From Mesostigma viride (taxonomy: Eukaryota; Streptophyta; Mesostigmatophyceae; Mesostigmatales; Mesostigmataceae): a stretch of DNA of 60,000 nucleotides. The stretch spans positions 1,363,211-1,423,210 of the forward strand of contig RPFO01000106.1 in assembly GCA_009746045.1 (NCBI GenBank), given 5' to 3'. A program made the position numbers and the translations under genes. Below the pieces are notes generated by a model. It saw only the letters and a list, made by a program, of their open reading frames with translations, was not told the origin of the DNA and ran no database searches. Shown one piece after another: positions 17,838 through 27,181 of the stretch (positions within the stretch are counted from its first letter, which is position 1; each line of letters opens with the position of its first letter).

Positions 17838-18167
17838 ATGGACTCGAAAGTCCCGTTGCCACTCGTTTTGCTGAAATCTGTCACTCACGTATTGTCCTCT
17901 TTGATAGCGTACGCGCTCCTCGACGATTATAACATCGACGTGGACGTATTCAAGGCTTTCGTCATATTTTCAGCTGCGTACAAGGCTGTAGAACGACTCG
18001 ACATATCGTTATTGGTCACGGGAGTGTACTTCCTCTTCAAGTCTCTCGTGAAGATGGACGGGACCCAAATCAAGGTGGAGGTGTCGAATCCTCAGACGAG
18101 TTTCAGCGGTCTCACTCCCGCTGGAACGGAAAACCTGAAACCGCAGGGGGGTAACTACGGAAAATAA
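17838..18167 (+). CDS. Membrane protein with hydrophilic tail
   Basis: The product has 109 residues. Hydrophobic segments lie at about residues 6-24 (LVLLKSVTHVLSSLIAYAL) and 52-68 (ISLLVTGVYFLFKSLV), with a Gly/Asn-rich C-terminal tail. It is probably a virion membrane protein. The upstream frame has no better ATG, and the 195 nt before it (17643-17837) show no gene. Confidence 0.55.
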   Translation: MDSKVPLPLVLLKSVTHVLSSLIAYALLDDYNIDVDVFKAFVIFSAAYKAVERLDISLLVTGVYFLFKSLVKMDGTQIKVEVSNPQTSFSGLTPAGTENLKPQGGNYGK

Positions 18168-18200
18168 AAATCAGCGTTCATGATAAGATCATGACCCACG

Positions 18201-20477
18201 ATGTCCTGGTTGACAGTGTTTCCTAAAGAAATAAAAAACGAACACATTCTCGCTCTTAACAGGTCCAACCCGTACTGGAAAATGAATTACCCAGACAACT
18301 TCAATCCCGCGCCCCTGAACCCCATGGCCGCGGCACCGGGAGGACTTGATCCGGCAGGAGGAGGGCCTCCACCGAGGGAATGGAATTTAAACGACCTAGC
18401 GTATTGGAGAGCAACTTGGGCAGCAAATCAGGATTATATGGCTCATGTTGGCGGTGGTCACGATCCATACTTTCCGGTATACGAGGACCCAAATGTCGGA
18501 GGAGGAGCGCAAGGAAACAATCCTAACAATCAGGACGCGGCTGACCGCTTTCTTCAGGGTATCGAATATTTACCATTCGTACCCCCGCAACATGGAGACA
18601 ACGACGTCCCCGGAGACAATCTACACGGACGTCAGCCACAACAAGGAGACGAACCCGGCGTACAAAACGGGCACGATGAAGATCGCCTAAATCAACAAAA
18701 CGGACTAGGGAGATTGGGAGAACAAGGAGACGCCCCTCCTGCACCCAATGGGATCCTCGGTCAGCCACAACAAGGAGACGAACCCGGCGTACCCAACGTG
18801 CAGGGAGGAGATCTCCTAAATCAACAAAACGGACTAGGGAGATTGGGAGAACAAGGAGACGCCCCTCCTGCACCCGATGGGCTCCTCGGTCCGGGAGAAC
18901 CATTACATGCGCGACAAGGAAACGTAAACAACGGCTCACAAAACGACGCTCAAATGAGCAGATTGTTACAAGCAGTCCATGGACTTCATCCTGGACTGCA
19001 TAATCCATTTTTACGACATCAAGGCACCGTTAACGAAGCAGGACACCCTATTTGGAAAATTGATGGTAGTCTGTTTCCGAGGGACCCTCCGAGAACAGAT
19101 CAACTCCTCCTCGAATACGGTGATCGGACCCCATCAGTAAATAATCCAGTTTCCTCATCGTCGGCTAACGACTCGCAAGAACCAAATCAGGGTGATGCAA
19201 CTAAGTCTCAGGCCTCGAGGATCGGTCTCGGTAACTCAGACCCTTCTGGCGGAACCAACGATTCTGCACTTGAACCCGAACCTAGGCCTTCTGCCGGACC
19301 ATCAAGGCAGGCTGAAAAACCTAATCGGGGTGACGCAACTAAGTCTCAGGCGTCGAGGATCGGTCTCGTTAACTCAGACACTTCCGACGCGGATGAGACG
19401 CTACGGGGTAGCGTGGTTATGAACGACGGAACCAACGATTCTGCACTTGAACCTGGGATTAGACCTTCGTCTGCACGAACATCAAGGAAGAAGAAAACGT
19501 CCAAAGACCCCCTATCAACGTCCGACAATCCAGAAAACGAAGACGTGGTTAACTACGAGAGTAGGCCGCCGTCTGCCGGACCATCAAGGCAGGCTGACCT
19601 CCGATCATCCGACGAAATGGAAGCAGGTCCGTCTATCGAAGCAGCGTCGTATTATCCCGATTCTGCCGTTGGGAAGATTATGAATGATCCGGACATCGTG
19701 CGAAGTGAAGTTACAAAGGAGATGCTCGACGAACTCAGGAAAGGGAAGGGGGGCGCCGGACAGGATACTAGCTTCATAATGCACATGGGACCAGTTTCGA
19801 ATTCTGTCGAAGGCGACGAGTACTTCAACGCCGGATTGAGCGCTGGTACACGCGAAGTCCCGTCCAGAACACTTGGTGTCGTCCCGCAACCTCAAAAGCG
19901 CTTCGATCTCTCGTTATTCAATCCTCTTGCAAAAGAACCACGAGACGCGTTGAGTCGTTCGAAATTCGATATGTATAGTGAGCCTCCGCAAAAGCAAATT
20001 CCAGGATTGAACGAGGTATCGCTTGAGAGCCTTCCGAAGGTTGACGACTCGACCGATTATGAGGCACGCGGTATTCCCTTATTTAACCCTTTGGAGCGTT
20101 TCGGGTTGCCCGCCGACGAACCCGCTAAAAAACCTCCGCCTCCTCGTCCAATCGTCCCTCCTACCGAAGATCAATTAGCCCGTTTTATGTTAGGTTTCAT
20201 TCATTCCCACTGGGAAAAATATTGGGACGGATTCGGAATCCGTGCCTGGATGAGCGAAAAGAAACACATCCACCGCATGGAAACCCATCGACTCGGAGAA
20301 AAATATACTCTACTCGACGTCGGTAGTCTTCCCGTTATGTTCGCAGACGTTAATCCAGATGCCAACAAAGAGGTCATAAATGCTGTTCGTACACTTCTTC
20401 CCAACGGAAGTTCTGTGCCGAAGAAAACGATCACGGATACTCTGAAGAAAATGAGAAACGGAGAGATAAAGATATAG
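18201..20477 (+). CDS. Large repeat-rich disordered protein
   Basis: The protein has 758 residues and is rich in Pro, Gly, Asn, Gln and Asp. Two tandem copies of a unit of about 43 residues (with P-Q-Q-G-D-E-P-G-V and N-Q-Q-N-G-L-G-R-L-G-E-Q-G-D) lie around residues 145-232. A second pair, with G-D-A-T-K-S-Q-A-S-R-I-G-L, lies around 332-400. The last 110 residues appear folded (F-M-L-G-F-I-H-S-H-W-E-K-Y-W-D-G-F). The composition suggests a tegument- or core-matrix-like virion protein. I do not recognise a family. The ATG follows an AT-rich block. Confidence 0.6.
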   Translation: MSWLTVFPKEIKNEHILALNRSNPYWKMNYPDNFNPAPLNPMAAAPGGLDPAGGGPPPREWNLNDLAYWRATWAANQDYMAHVGGGHDPYFPVYEDPNVGGGAQGNNPNNQDAADRFLQGIEYLPFVPPQHGDNDVPGDNLHGRQPQQGDEPGVQNGHDEDRLNQQNGLGRLGEQGDAPPAPNGILGQPQQGDEPGVPNVQGGDLLNQQNGLGRLGEQGDAPPAPDGLLGPGEPLHARQGNVNNGSQNDAQMSRLLQAVHGLHPGLHNPFLRHQGTVNEAGHPIWKIDGSLFPRDPPRTDQLLLEYGDRTPSVNNPVSSSSANDSQEPNQGDATKSQASRIGLGNSDPSGGTNDSALEPEPRPSAGPSRQAEKPNRGDATKSQASRIGLVNSDTSDADETLRGSVVMNDGTNDSALEPGIRPSSARTSRKKKTSKDPLSTSDNPENEDVVNYESRPPSAGPSRQADLRSSDEMEAGPSIEAASYYPDSAVGKIMNDPDIVRSEVTKEMLDELRKGKGGAGQDTSFIMHMGPVSNSVEGDEYFNAGLSAGTREVPSRTLGVVPQPQKRFDLSLFNPLAKEPRDALSRSKFDMYSEPPQKQIPGLNEVSLESLPKVDDSTDYEARGIPLFNPLERFGLPADEPAKKPPPPRPIVPPTEDQLARFMLGFIHSHWEKYWDGFGIRAWMSEKKHIHRMETHRLGEKYTLLDVGSLPVMFADVNPDANKEVINAVRTLLPNGSSVPKKTITDTLKKMRNGEIKI

Positions 20478-20511
20478 TAAGACTTGTTGTGACACCGGAT
20501 ACGAACAGCGT

Positions 20512-21495
20512 TTATATTAGCATTATTAACTTTATCCTCCTATCGAATTCGAAGGCCGCAAAGGCCATCTTTGCGCCGAGGGCGCGCTTCAACATGTCAG
20601 ACGCTTTGATCAGATCGCGCTTGTATCTCTCAAACTCCTGTCTCATTTTCTCCTGCTCGAGTTGGAACCATCTCTCGACTTCGGTCAAGTCGCCCTCGCG
20701 GATCGCGAGTCTGTAATCGTCGTCGGGGACGCGGACGACCTTGAAATTGACTCCTCTTCGCCACATCATGCGGACGGCCGTGTCTCTTCTCATGCCCGTC
20801 GACCTGGGGTTCGCTATGTATCTCTGTCCCTCCGCAAAGAGTCTTACCAGGAGCCGAGACGTGGGGGTGTCCTCCTTGTTGATCGAGACACACATCCGGA
20901 TGAGACGCTCCCACTCCCACTTCTTGAAAGGATACGACGGCTGGACACCGAAGTACGCGATCGTCAGAACTTTGGCGTAGTACTCGAGCCCCTCCTCTTG
21001 TCCGAACGCGTGCATGAACAGCCACAACGACTGGAGAACCTGGTTGTTGTTGAGCAAGATGTCGAAGGACTTTGTCAAGTAGTCGAACACCTCCACTCCC
21101 CTGTTCGCGGCGTTGTTCACGTTGTGCAAGATCTCGACGGCCTTGTGGTGGTCGGCGGTCCACAGAGCCGCCATGTCCGGCCGCGGAAGGAACGCGTGGA
21201 CGATGTGGTCGAGCTTCTGGGCGTAGGGGCTCGTGTCGTTATAGTACAGACCTACGATTTGGTGGAGTTTCTCCGTGCACTGGATAAACTGGGCAGACGC
21301 GTCCGACACGTCTACGAGGCGAAACGGGAGTCTGAATTCTTCGCGGCTGGCAGCGTACAAACCCTCCCGCTGGTCCTTGGCTATTCCGGCGACGTGGTTC
21401 CATTCCCTGGAGAAACACGTCGCGCGGAAAAGTTGGTGCAGCGTCTCGGAGTCGAGTCGCGCGGATATGGCGTCCCACGCCGTCGTCTGATTCAT
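20512..21495 (-). CDS. Hypothetical helical protein, F-box-like start
   Basis: The protein has 327 residues. The N-terminus A-W-D-A-I-S-A-R-L-D-S-E-T-L-H-Q-L-F-R-A has the rhythm of an F-box (leucines plus the C-F-S-R-E-W end). The rest is alpha-helical without a recognised domain, ending in a Lys/Arg-rich coiled region. Its ATG overlaps the stop of the RING/TRAF gene as ATGA, so the two are probably co-expressed. A joint role in host ubiquitin control is an inference from this pairing. Confidence 0.55.
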   Translation of the reverse strand: MNQTTAWDAISARLDSETLHQLFRATCFSREWNHVAGIAKDQREGLYAASREEFRLPFRLVDVSDASAQFIQCTEKLHQIVGLYYNDTSPYAQKLDHIVHAFLPRPDMAALWTADHHKAVEILHNVNNAANRGVEVFDYLTKSFDILLNNNQVLQSLWLFMHAFGQEEGLEYYAKVLTIAYFGVQPSYPFKKWEWERLIRMCVSINKEDTPTSRLLVRLFAEGQRYIANPRSTGMRRDTAVRMMWRRGVNFKVVRVPDDDYRLAIREGDLTEVERWFQLEQEKMRQEFERYKRDLIKASDMLKRALGAKMAFAAFEFDRRIKLIMLI

Positions 21496-22316
21496 GAGGA
21501 CCCTATGATCGCGTTCTCGATGGTGATGAACGACCCGTGCTCCTGTTCGCTGGACTCGTCGGAATCCGTGTCTTCCTCCCCTACGCTTTCGCTGCCGAGA
21601 TGGTCGCTCCTCACGGAGAAGTTGCGGTAATCCTCGCCGTTCTCGCACAGGTCCCATCGCGTTTTATTGTTTTCGTTGCCGAGCGGCCATCCATCTCCGA
21701 ACGTGCTGCGGATGTTCAGAACGAACTGGCGAATGGGAGGCTGGCCGTACGCGCATCTCATTTCGTGCTGAGACATCGCCAACGCCGTGTCGACGTGGTC
21801 GCATCCCATTCCGTCGAAGAAGTAACGACAAGGAAAGTGAGAGCAGTTCTCTTTGTGTGACGTCAGGTCCTTCCGCACGAACTTTTGCGTGCACCCGTGG
21901 CAGTGGTTCGGACACTCCAGCACTTCAAGAGGACAGCCTCCGTTTTTCTTGTGTTTCATCACTTCATCTACGGTCCCCTCGTACTTGCACCCTCCCGTGT
22001 GATTCGGGCACTTTCGGCGAATGAGTTCCGTGATGCGGCTCATCTTGACCAGGTGTTGTTTTTTGTACCGATGCCACGGTGTCCTGCACAAAATGCATCG
22101 GCCGCTGACGCTGGCTTCCGGCCCCTTGCGATCCTTCTGCCGCTTCTTCAGCTCCTTGTAACAAGGAGTGTCGCACACCAGAGCCTCGCACTTCCCCCCC
22201 TGCACTCGCGTCTGGCAACACAGGACTACCGGGTTGTGCAAAATACCGAGACACACTTGACACTGAAACTCGTCCGCTCGCACCTCGAACGTCAACGAAG
22301 CGTCGGCGCAATCCAT
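21492..22316 (-). CDS. RING and TRAF-type zinc finger protein
   Basis: The protein has 274 residues. A RING-like finger begins at about residue 18 (C-Q-V-C-L-G-I-L-H-N-P-V) with further Cys pairs to residue 75 (C-I-L-C). TRAF-type zinc fingers follow (K-C-P-N-H-T-G-G-C-K-Y and C-P-N-H-C-H-G-C, then H-K-E-N-C). It is probably an E3 ubiquitin ligase acting on host or viral proteins. The C-terminal tail is acidic. The ATG just before the RING is used because the open frame further upstream is antisense to the gene at 22377. Confidence 0.75.
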   Translation of the reverse strand: MDCADASLTFEVRADEFQCQVCLGILHNPVVLCCQTRVQGGKCEALVCDTPCYKELKKRQKDRKGPEASVSGRCILCRTPWHRYKKQHLVKMSRITELIRRKCPNHTGGCKYEGTVDEVMKHKKNGGCPLEVLECPNHCHGCTQKFVRKDLTSHKENCSHFPCRYFFDGMGCDHVDTALAMSQHEMRCAYGQPPIRQFVLNIRSTFGDGWPLGNENNKTRWDLCENGEDYRNFSVRSDHLGSESVGEEDTDSDESSEQEHGSFITIENAIIGSS

Positions 22317-22376
22317 GTCACTCAATGATGCCAAGGAAATTTGTTGGGGGTAAATAGACGAATCGTATTTATTCAC

Positions 22377-22619
22377 ATGATAACCTGTTCCATAATGGAC
22401 AATATGTGGCATCCACTTTACAACAACATCGCGGTTCTTTTTTGGTCGGACTCGCCACGCGATCCGCCGTCTTGGACGTGGATTGACGCGTACGGGAGCT
22501 ATTTGTGCGAAGACCGACCCGTCCTGGGCGTCGACGAGTTCGCGAGAGAACTTAGAGATCATGATTCGTCATCGGAATCGTTTCGTGGTGCGTCACCTTC
22601 GTCGTCCGAATCTTCGTGA
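22377..22619 (+). CDS. Small hypothetical protein with acidic tail
   Basis: The product has 80 residues, or 74 if the ATG at 22395 is used. It is Trp-rich in the middle (VLFWSDSPRDPPSWTWIDAY) and ends in an acidic Ser-rich tail. Its 3' end overlaps the end of the convergent gene by 61 nt; that gene also ends in an acidic Ser/Asp tail, so part of this tail may be only a mirror of it. No family is recognised. Confidence 0.4.
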   Translation: MITCSIMDNMWHPLYNNIAVLFWSDSPRDPPSWTWIDAYGSYLCEDRPVLGVDEFARELRDHDSSSESFRGASPSSSESS

Positions 22620-23002
22620 GTCACCTTCTTCGTCTTTCTGCGTAACGTGGCACGCTCTTCCTCCGCGTCGTGAGCCGCAATGGCCTCCCAGCACTTTTCG
22701 GCAGATTCCGTGTCTCCTTCGTAGTACCTCATCAATCGATCTCGCATTTCCGCCTTCGAGGGAGCCTTCCCCTTCTTCGCTTTCTTCACGTAAAGCTTGT
22801 CTCCCGGGTTCGGGACTGTGCAGACGTCCACTCCCGCGTTCACCATATTCTTTAGAATGATCTCGCACAACTCCTTCTTGCGTTTCTTTGCGGGGAGAAG
22901 GCCTTTCGATGCCGTCTTAATCGCGTCGTCGACTTCCACGAACTCGCTTGTGAGGTCCCTCATCTCCGTTTTCCATTTTTCTAATTCCACGGCGCCGTCC
23001 AT
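22559..23002 (-). CDS. Small lysine-rich helical protein
   Basis: The product has 147 residues. It is helical and charged, with K-K-R-K-K-E-L-C-E-I-I-L-K-N-M, a basic middle (V-K-K-A-K-K-G-K-A-P-S-K) and an acidic tail. It has the look of small giant-virus proteins with a winged-helix or helical DNA-binding fold (DUF5760-like), but this is only a resemblance. Length and ATG are consistent. Confidence 0.5.
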   Translation of the reverse strand: MDGAVELEKWKTEMRDLTSEFVEVDDAIKTASKGLLPAKKRKKELCEIILKNMVNAGVDVCTVPNPGDKLYVKKAKKGKAPSKAEMRDRLMRYYEGDTESAEKCWEAIAAHDAEEERATLRRKTKKVTHEDSDDEGDAPRNDSDDES

Positions 23003-23068
23003 GGCATCAGATAGCGCACACCACGTTATGTTCTGTTAAAAAATGTTTCTTCGTTTGAACGAGCGAGC

Positions 23069-23764
23069 TTACAACGCGCTGGAGGACATTTGTCCTGGGA
23101 TCCCGCTCGTGCCCGCAGTCGTCTTGGCCGCGGATTCGCCGACCATTCCGAGTGATCCGCTGGAGGTGTACGGCATGCTGAACACTCCGGGCTCGTTCCC
23201 GAACACGGGCTCGTCGTACACGTCGCTGCCGAACGTGCGCCCGTTCGCCATCGAGTCGGAACTTGGAGCCAGACACGAGCCGCCTGAACAGGAGGACGCG
23301 TTGGAATAAACGCCCTTGGTAGACACGTTGATCGCGAAGGCGTCGGGGGCGGCGGGGATCAGGTACTTGGGCCGCAGAAAGTTTATGCCTTCCGCGATCT
23401 CCCAGCTCGTGGGGTCGGAAACGAGACCGACGGCGATCTGGTTCTGCTCCAACTGGGCGAGAGTGACGGTCGCGTTGTCGACGGGCTGTGCGAATTCGAA
23501 CGCCTCGTCGAACTGCCGATTCAAGTCCTGAAACCCGGTGCCCTGTTGAAATAGACCAGGTTTCAAACGCGTCGAGAGGCCGAACGCCATAGCGTCCGAT
23601 TCGTCGAAGGGCAAGTAATATTGCTCCGTGCCCACTTGGTTGGTCGCACTGGAAAGGATCGTTTCCATCTCCGCATCTCCGCATAGTGACGGGAACTCGG
23701 AGGGGCGACTGGCCGCCCCAAGATAATCCTGCGATTTGTCTGTCACCTTCGCACAATACGCCAT
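23069..23764 (-). CDS. Hypothetical, probably virion protein
   Basis: The product has 231 residues, without membrane segments. It is rich in Ser, Ala, Gly, Phe and Gln (TKPGLFQQGTGFQDLNRQF-type composition), suggesting an extended structural protein. No family is recognised. It is followed downstream by the Lys-rich gene at 22559 and preceded by the SET gene on the same strand. Confidence 0.55.
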   Translation of the reverse strand: MAYCAKVTDKSQDYLGAASRPSEFPSLCGDAEMETILSSATNQVGTEQYYLPFDESDAMAFGLSTRLKPGLFQQGTGFQDLNRQFDEAFEFAQPVDNATVTLAQLEQNQIAVGLVSDPTSWEIAEGINFLRPKYLIPAAPDAFAINVSTKGVYSNASSCSGGSCLAPSSDSMANGRTFGSDVYDEPVFGNEPGVFSMPYTSSGSLGMVGESAAKTTAGTSGIPGQMSSSAL

Positions 23765-23803
23765 CCGATCGATATACTACTTCTGAAGAGAATATTTTCG
23801 ATT

Positions 23804-25417
23804 CTATTGGAACTTCACGTACTTGTAGACGGACATGTCCCATCCGATTCTCCCCAGCATCTCTTTGTCAATTTCGTCCAACACGATGGGCTCCGGTCCA
23901 CGCGTTCGCCGACGATTAGGCGGATCCGAGCCGTCCACGCATTTGGGATAGTGACCGTGGGCGACCTTGAAATTGATCGCGTTCATGCACTTGAGAACGC
24001 AATGAATAGCGCGAAGACACAGGTCTAACTCCTCGGGGGGCAGGTCCCTCGCCGCATCCCAGTACTCGTCCCCGTACTCCCACAGGAGTTCTTCCCCCGG
24101 AAAGATGTTCGTAACGGCCACCAACGATTTGTAATGGACAAAACAGTTGCGCGTTCCGACGCCGTTGCGAGAGTCGTTGGCCATGTGAGCGTACAAGCCC
24201 GGAAATCCGAGAGTCTTCTCCTTCCAAGGGTTGTACGTGTTGCCTATCCCCAGTCCTAGAACGCCGCCTCTCCTGCCTCCGTCTACCCACACCCTGGTCG
24301 GTTTGGGCCCGTCGTTAAAGTCGACGATCTTGTCGCTCTCCCCGAGAAATTCCAGAAGCTTCCAACGCAACAACGTGTACGTGTATTGCGGGTGAATGTC
24401 GAAAACACCCTTGAGGAGGTCGGCGGTAGGATCGTGTCCGTCTTTGAACATCTTCTCGAATTCCGACGGCTCGCCGACCGTAAGTTTTCCGGTAGAAGGC
24501 CCCATCACGCGGCCGCTGTACAGGGCTATCGTCTGACCGCGCGGAAAGAACGTCGCGGCGTACAGTCCGTTTCCCACGATGTTGCCGGGGAGTTTAGACA
24601 GACCTCGGCTTTTCCCCACAAAAAGCCACGGGTGGACTTTCCCGTTGTCGACTCGATGCAGGTACAAATTGCCGTCTCGCGTCTCGGTGCGAATCTCAGA
24701 GGGGGATTCGTCCCACTTTTTTTTGGCCCAAGAAGGAACCGATATGCGAGGTAGATTTTTGTTTTCGGCGTTGTACGCGTCCACTATCTTTTGCATTTGA
24801 GGCTTGGTCGGCAACGAGAGCTCCTTGCTCTTTTCCGGATCGAATTGGTTAGCGTCCGCTATGTCCGGGCGTTTGCCGACCGGGACGTCTGGAATTCCAC
24901 CGTAAATTTTTTCGGGAACGATTTTGGGTCGCTCGATATCGTCAAAGTCGGGGTCTCCGGGGCACGCGTCGTCTATGTTGCGAGCACGCTGGGCTCTCGA
25001 CTCGGCCACCCTTCCTTTCCGAGCGTGACGCGCGTTTGTGGCCTCCGTTCGCCGTTGTTCTCTGGCCTTCTCCTCCTTCCTTTCACGTTTCGATTCCAAA
25101 TCCTCCAGCTTTCCCTGTCGTCGCTGATCACGCACTCGTTCCTCTTCCATTTCTACGTCTGGAACCGTGTACCAACCGTACATCCTGTATTGCTTCTTGC
25201 ACGTGTCCCGAGTTCCGGGAGCCTTGCCAGCCGCGTACCCGCAATACGCGGACTTGTTCGCCGCGCTCTGGTCAGGTAATTGGGGTCTGGGTCCCTGAGA
25301 TATAGCCTTGTGACCATACATTCGCAATTGCCGTTTCGTCTTGCACAACGCTTCCGAGGCCGCGACTCGAGTATTTCGATCCGCGTACCCGCAATACGCA
25401 CCGGCTGCAGGGGACAT
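23804..25417 (-). CDS. SET-domain protein with N-terminal cysteine repeats
   Basis: The protein has 537 residues. Two repeats of the type A-Y-C-G-Y-A ... C-K ... R-M-Y-G occupy residues 1-85. A charged coiled region follows to about 160. The SET domain spans about 270-460: G-N-G-L-Y-A-A-T-F-F-P-R-G near 285, H-M-A-N-D-S ... N-C near 415-425 and G-E-E-L-L-W-E-Y-G near 445. These are the AdoMet- and catalytic-site motifs of lysine methyltransferases. The likely substrate is host or viral histone-like protein in the nucleus or virion (inference). Confidence 0.75.
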   Translation of the reverse strand: MSPAAGAYCGYADRNTRVAASEALCKTKRQLRMYGHKAISQGPRPQLPDQSAANKSAYCGYAAGKAPGTRDTCKKQYRMYGWYTVPDVEMEEERVRDQRRQGKLEDLESKRERKEEKAREQRRTEATNARHARKGRVAESRAQRARNIDDACPGDPDFDDIERPKIVPEKIYGGIPDVPVGKRPDIADANQFDPEKSKELSLPTKPQMQKIVDAYNAENKNLPRISVPSWAKKKWDESPSEIRTETRDGNLYLHRVDNGKVHPWLFVGKSRGLSKLPGNIVGNGLYAATFFPRGQTIALYSGRVMGPSTGKLTVGEPSEFEKMFKDGHDPTADLLKGVFDIHPQYTYTLLRWKLLEFLGESDKIVDFNDGPKPTRVWVDGGRRGGVLGLGIGNTYNPWKEKTLGFPGLYAHMANDSRNGVGTRNCFVHYKSLVAVTNIFPGEELLWEYGDEYWDAARDLPPEELDLCLRAIHCVLKCMNAINFKVAHGHYPKCVDGSDPPNRRRTRGPEPIVLDEIDKEMLGRIGWDMSVYKYVKFQ

Positions 25418-25457
25418 GGAACTATCACAAGTTACCCATGATATTATTTGCACTTGT

Positions 25458-25940
25458 TCACTGCGCTGATGCTGGCGGCTTAATGGTAGTATTCACAAGC
25501 GGGGCGCCTGGCAATGGTGGGCCTGGAGGCGTCACGTCCGTCGAAACTGCGAACCTTTTGATGCGCGCGATGATCGGGTCGTACGCCAAGACGTACAGCA
25601 TGGGAATGGCAAACAAGTGGAATCCCCATATCATTATGGAAAGGCTACCTAATAGATTTCCTTCGAAGAGTCCGCGGATAAGGATGAAGCCCGCGAGAAG
25701 ACCTGCGAACAATCCGACACCGGCTTGTGTCCCGTTCAACTTCAATCTTTGATTGTCACCCGTACCCATGTTTTTTTCGCGAATCTTTTCGAAGGCTGGC
25801 ATGATAGCCAACACCGGAACTAAGATAGCTCCTAAATATGCCATAGTGTGGACAATGGTTCCGCCAAATGAAAACGATGATGCCTTGGAAGGCGGCGGTG
25901 GTGGTGGTGGTGGTTTCGCCGTTGAATTCTTTGACCCCAT
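25458..25940 (-). CDS. Multi-pass membrane protein with polyproline start
   Basis: The product has 160 residues. A run of eight prolines follows the start (MGSKNSTAKPPPPPPPP). Three or four hydrophobic segments follow (MAYLGAILVPVLAIM, AGVGLFAGLLAGFILI, SLSIMIWGFHLFAIPMLYVLA). The initial M-G-S could be N-myristoylated, which would suit a viral inner-membrane protein. No family is recognised. Confidence 0.6.
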   Translation of the reverse strand: MGSKNSTAKPPPPPPPPSKASSFSFGGTIVHTMAYLGAILVPVLAIMPAFEKIREKNMGTGDNQRLKLNGTQAGVGLFAGLLAGFILIRGLFEGNLLGSLSIMIWGFHLFAIPMLYVLAYDPIIARIKRFAVSTDVTPPGPPLPGAPLVNTTIKPPASAQ

Positions 25941-25963
25941 TTATATTGTATCAGCAGATAAAA

Positions 25964-26365
25964 TTAACATACGATGTCAAAGTGAGAGTCCGTTTCCTTC
26001 AACCAGAACGCGAAAATGGGACCTGTCACGACGGTGTTCAGCAACAACCATAACATCGGGTGAACCTTGAACACTGCGAACATCTCGGGTATCGTGAGTG
26101 CCAATGCGCCTATCGCGCCTCCCACTATGAATCCCGTGATCAAAAACTTGTTGAGAGTGTTGAGTCTGTGCTGCTTTGACCGCGACCATTTCACGGCGGC
26201 CAAGTTCCCCGCCGCCGTGATCGCTATCGATAGCAACAGCCACCATTCCGTGGGCGAGGCGAACGTCTTTTCCGATTGCGATTTCGCGACGAGCACGAAG
26301 GCCCACAGATGGGCGACTCCTATGAGAGACGAGCCGATCGTCAACGAGGATGTCGTGGTCTCCAT
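25964..26365 (-). CDS. Four-helix membrane protein
   Basis: The product has 133 residues with four hydrophobic segments (SLIGVAHLWAFVLVA, WWLLLSIAITAAGNLAAV, FLITGFIVGGAIGALALTI, HPMLWLLLNTVVTGPIFAF). It is probably a virion membrane protein. The ATG is immediately preceded by TATATAT. It forms a pair with the membrane gene at 25458 on the same strand. Confidence 0.6.
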   Translation of the reverse strand: METTTSSLTIGSSLIGVAHLWAFVLVAKSQSEKTFASPTEWWLLLSIAITAAGNLAAVKWSRSKQHRLNTLNKFLITGFIVGGAIGALALTIPEMFAVFKVHPMLWLLLNTVVTGPIFAFWLKETDSHFDIVC

Positions 26366-26409
26366 ATATATAGTAGCCCCTTACAAATTTTTCCCTAGTC
26401 CTTTAAAAC

Positions 26410-27105
26410 TCACGCGACCGCCCACGCCTCCTCTACCCGGGCCTCGTCCTCTCTCGGCAAGAAGCAGTACTCCGTCGGCAGCTTGTTGCTGGGGAAAAAC
26501 TGCACGGATCGGACGATCGGAGTGCATCCGAACTGCTTGTCCATAAACCACAGCCTCGGGACGTCGATGATGACCTGCACGTCGCAACCTTTCAAGACGT
26601 CGAAGCCGGACGCCGCGACCTGGTTCTGATCGAAAAACTGGCACTCGAAACGATTGTTGCGGAAAGGAACGGAGCACTTGAACGTGGGAGGGTACTCGTC
26701 CTTCTTCGACGGCTTGATCGCGGACGTGTAGAGGTTATCGATGACTTCCGCGGTCATCTTCTTGCCGAACCACACGGAGCTCTTCTCGACGGAGAGCGCC
26801 TTGTTGCGATCGTCCAACTCCGTCCACGCGTCGAAAAACTTCTTGCTGTCGGTTCCCTCCTCGAGGTAGTTGTCGAAACTCAGGTCCAGAGTGTAGCGAG
26901 GAGGAGCGCCCTTGGCCTCGTAACAGCTGACTCCGAACGGAGCGCGCATGCGAGGGGTCTGGATGCGGATGGGGTTTTCCGCGTTCGTGCTGTCCTTGTC
27001 GTAATACATGTGAACCGTCAGAGAGCCGGTGCCGGTTCTCTTGGGCTCGTGGAAACACACCTTCTTGGCGTCGAACTTGTCGAAGAGGCAAATGGTGCTC
27101 GTCAT
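26410..27105 (-). CDS. Conserved DNA-binding-like viral protein
   Basis: The protein has 231 residues. It resembles a family of abundant giant-virus proteins (DUF5871-like in my recall) with a beta-rich core: I-R-I-Q-T-P-R-M-R-A-P-F-G-V-S, T-L-D-L-S-F-D, and D-V-Q-V-I-I-D-V-P-R-L-W-F near the C-terminus. Members have been suggested to bind single-stranded DNA. It has a good TATAAAAG box 68 nt upstream of the chosen ATG, which supports this ATG and early expression. Confidence 0.7.
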   Translation of the reverse strand: MTSTICLFDKFDAKKVCFHEPKRTGTGSLTVHMYYDKDSTNAENPIRIQTPRMRAPFGVSCYEAKGAPPRYTLDLSFDNYLEEGTDSKKFFDAWTELDDRNKALSVEKSSVWFGKKMTAEVIDNLYTSAIKPSKKDEYPPTFKCSVPFRNNRFECQFFDQNQVAASGFDVLKGCDVQVIIDVPRLWFMDKQFGCTPIVRSVQFFPSNKLPTEYCFLPREDEARVEEAWAVA

Positions 27106-27173
27106 TCGCGTGTTGTGAATATGGAGGAGGGAGGAGGAGTGGGCGAGGAATGTCTCTTCGGACGTGGTTCTTG

Positions 27174-27181
27174 CTTTTATA
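27174..27181 (-). promoter_or_regulatory. TATA box of the 26410-27105 gene
   Basis: TATAAAAG on the minus strand, 68 nt before the ATG, within the last bases of the upstream HNH gene. The spacing leaves a leader of about 40 nt if initiation occurs about 30 nt from the box. Confidence 0.5.
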
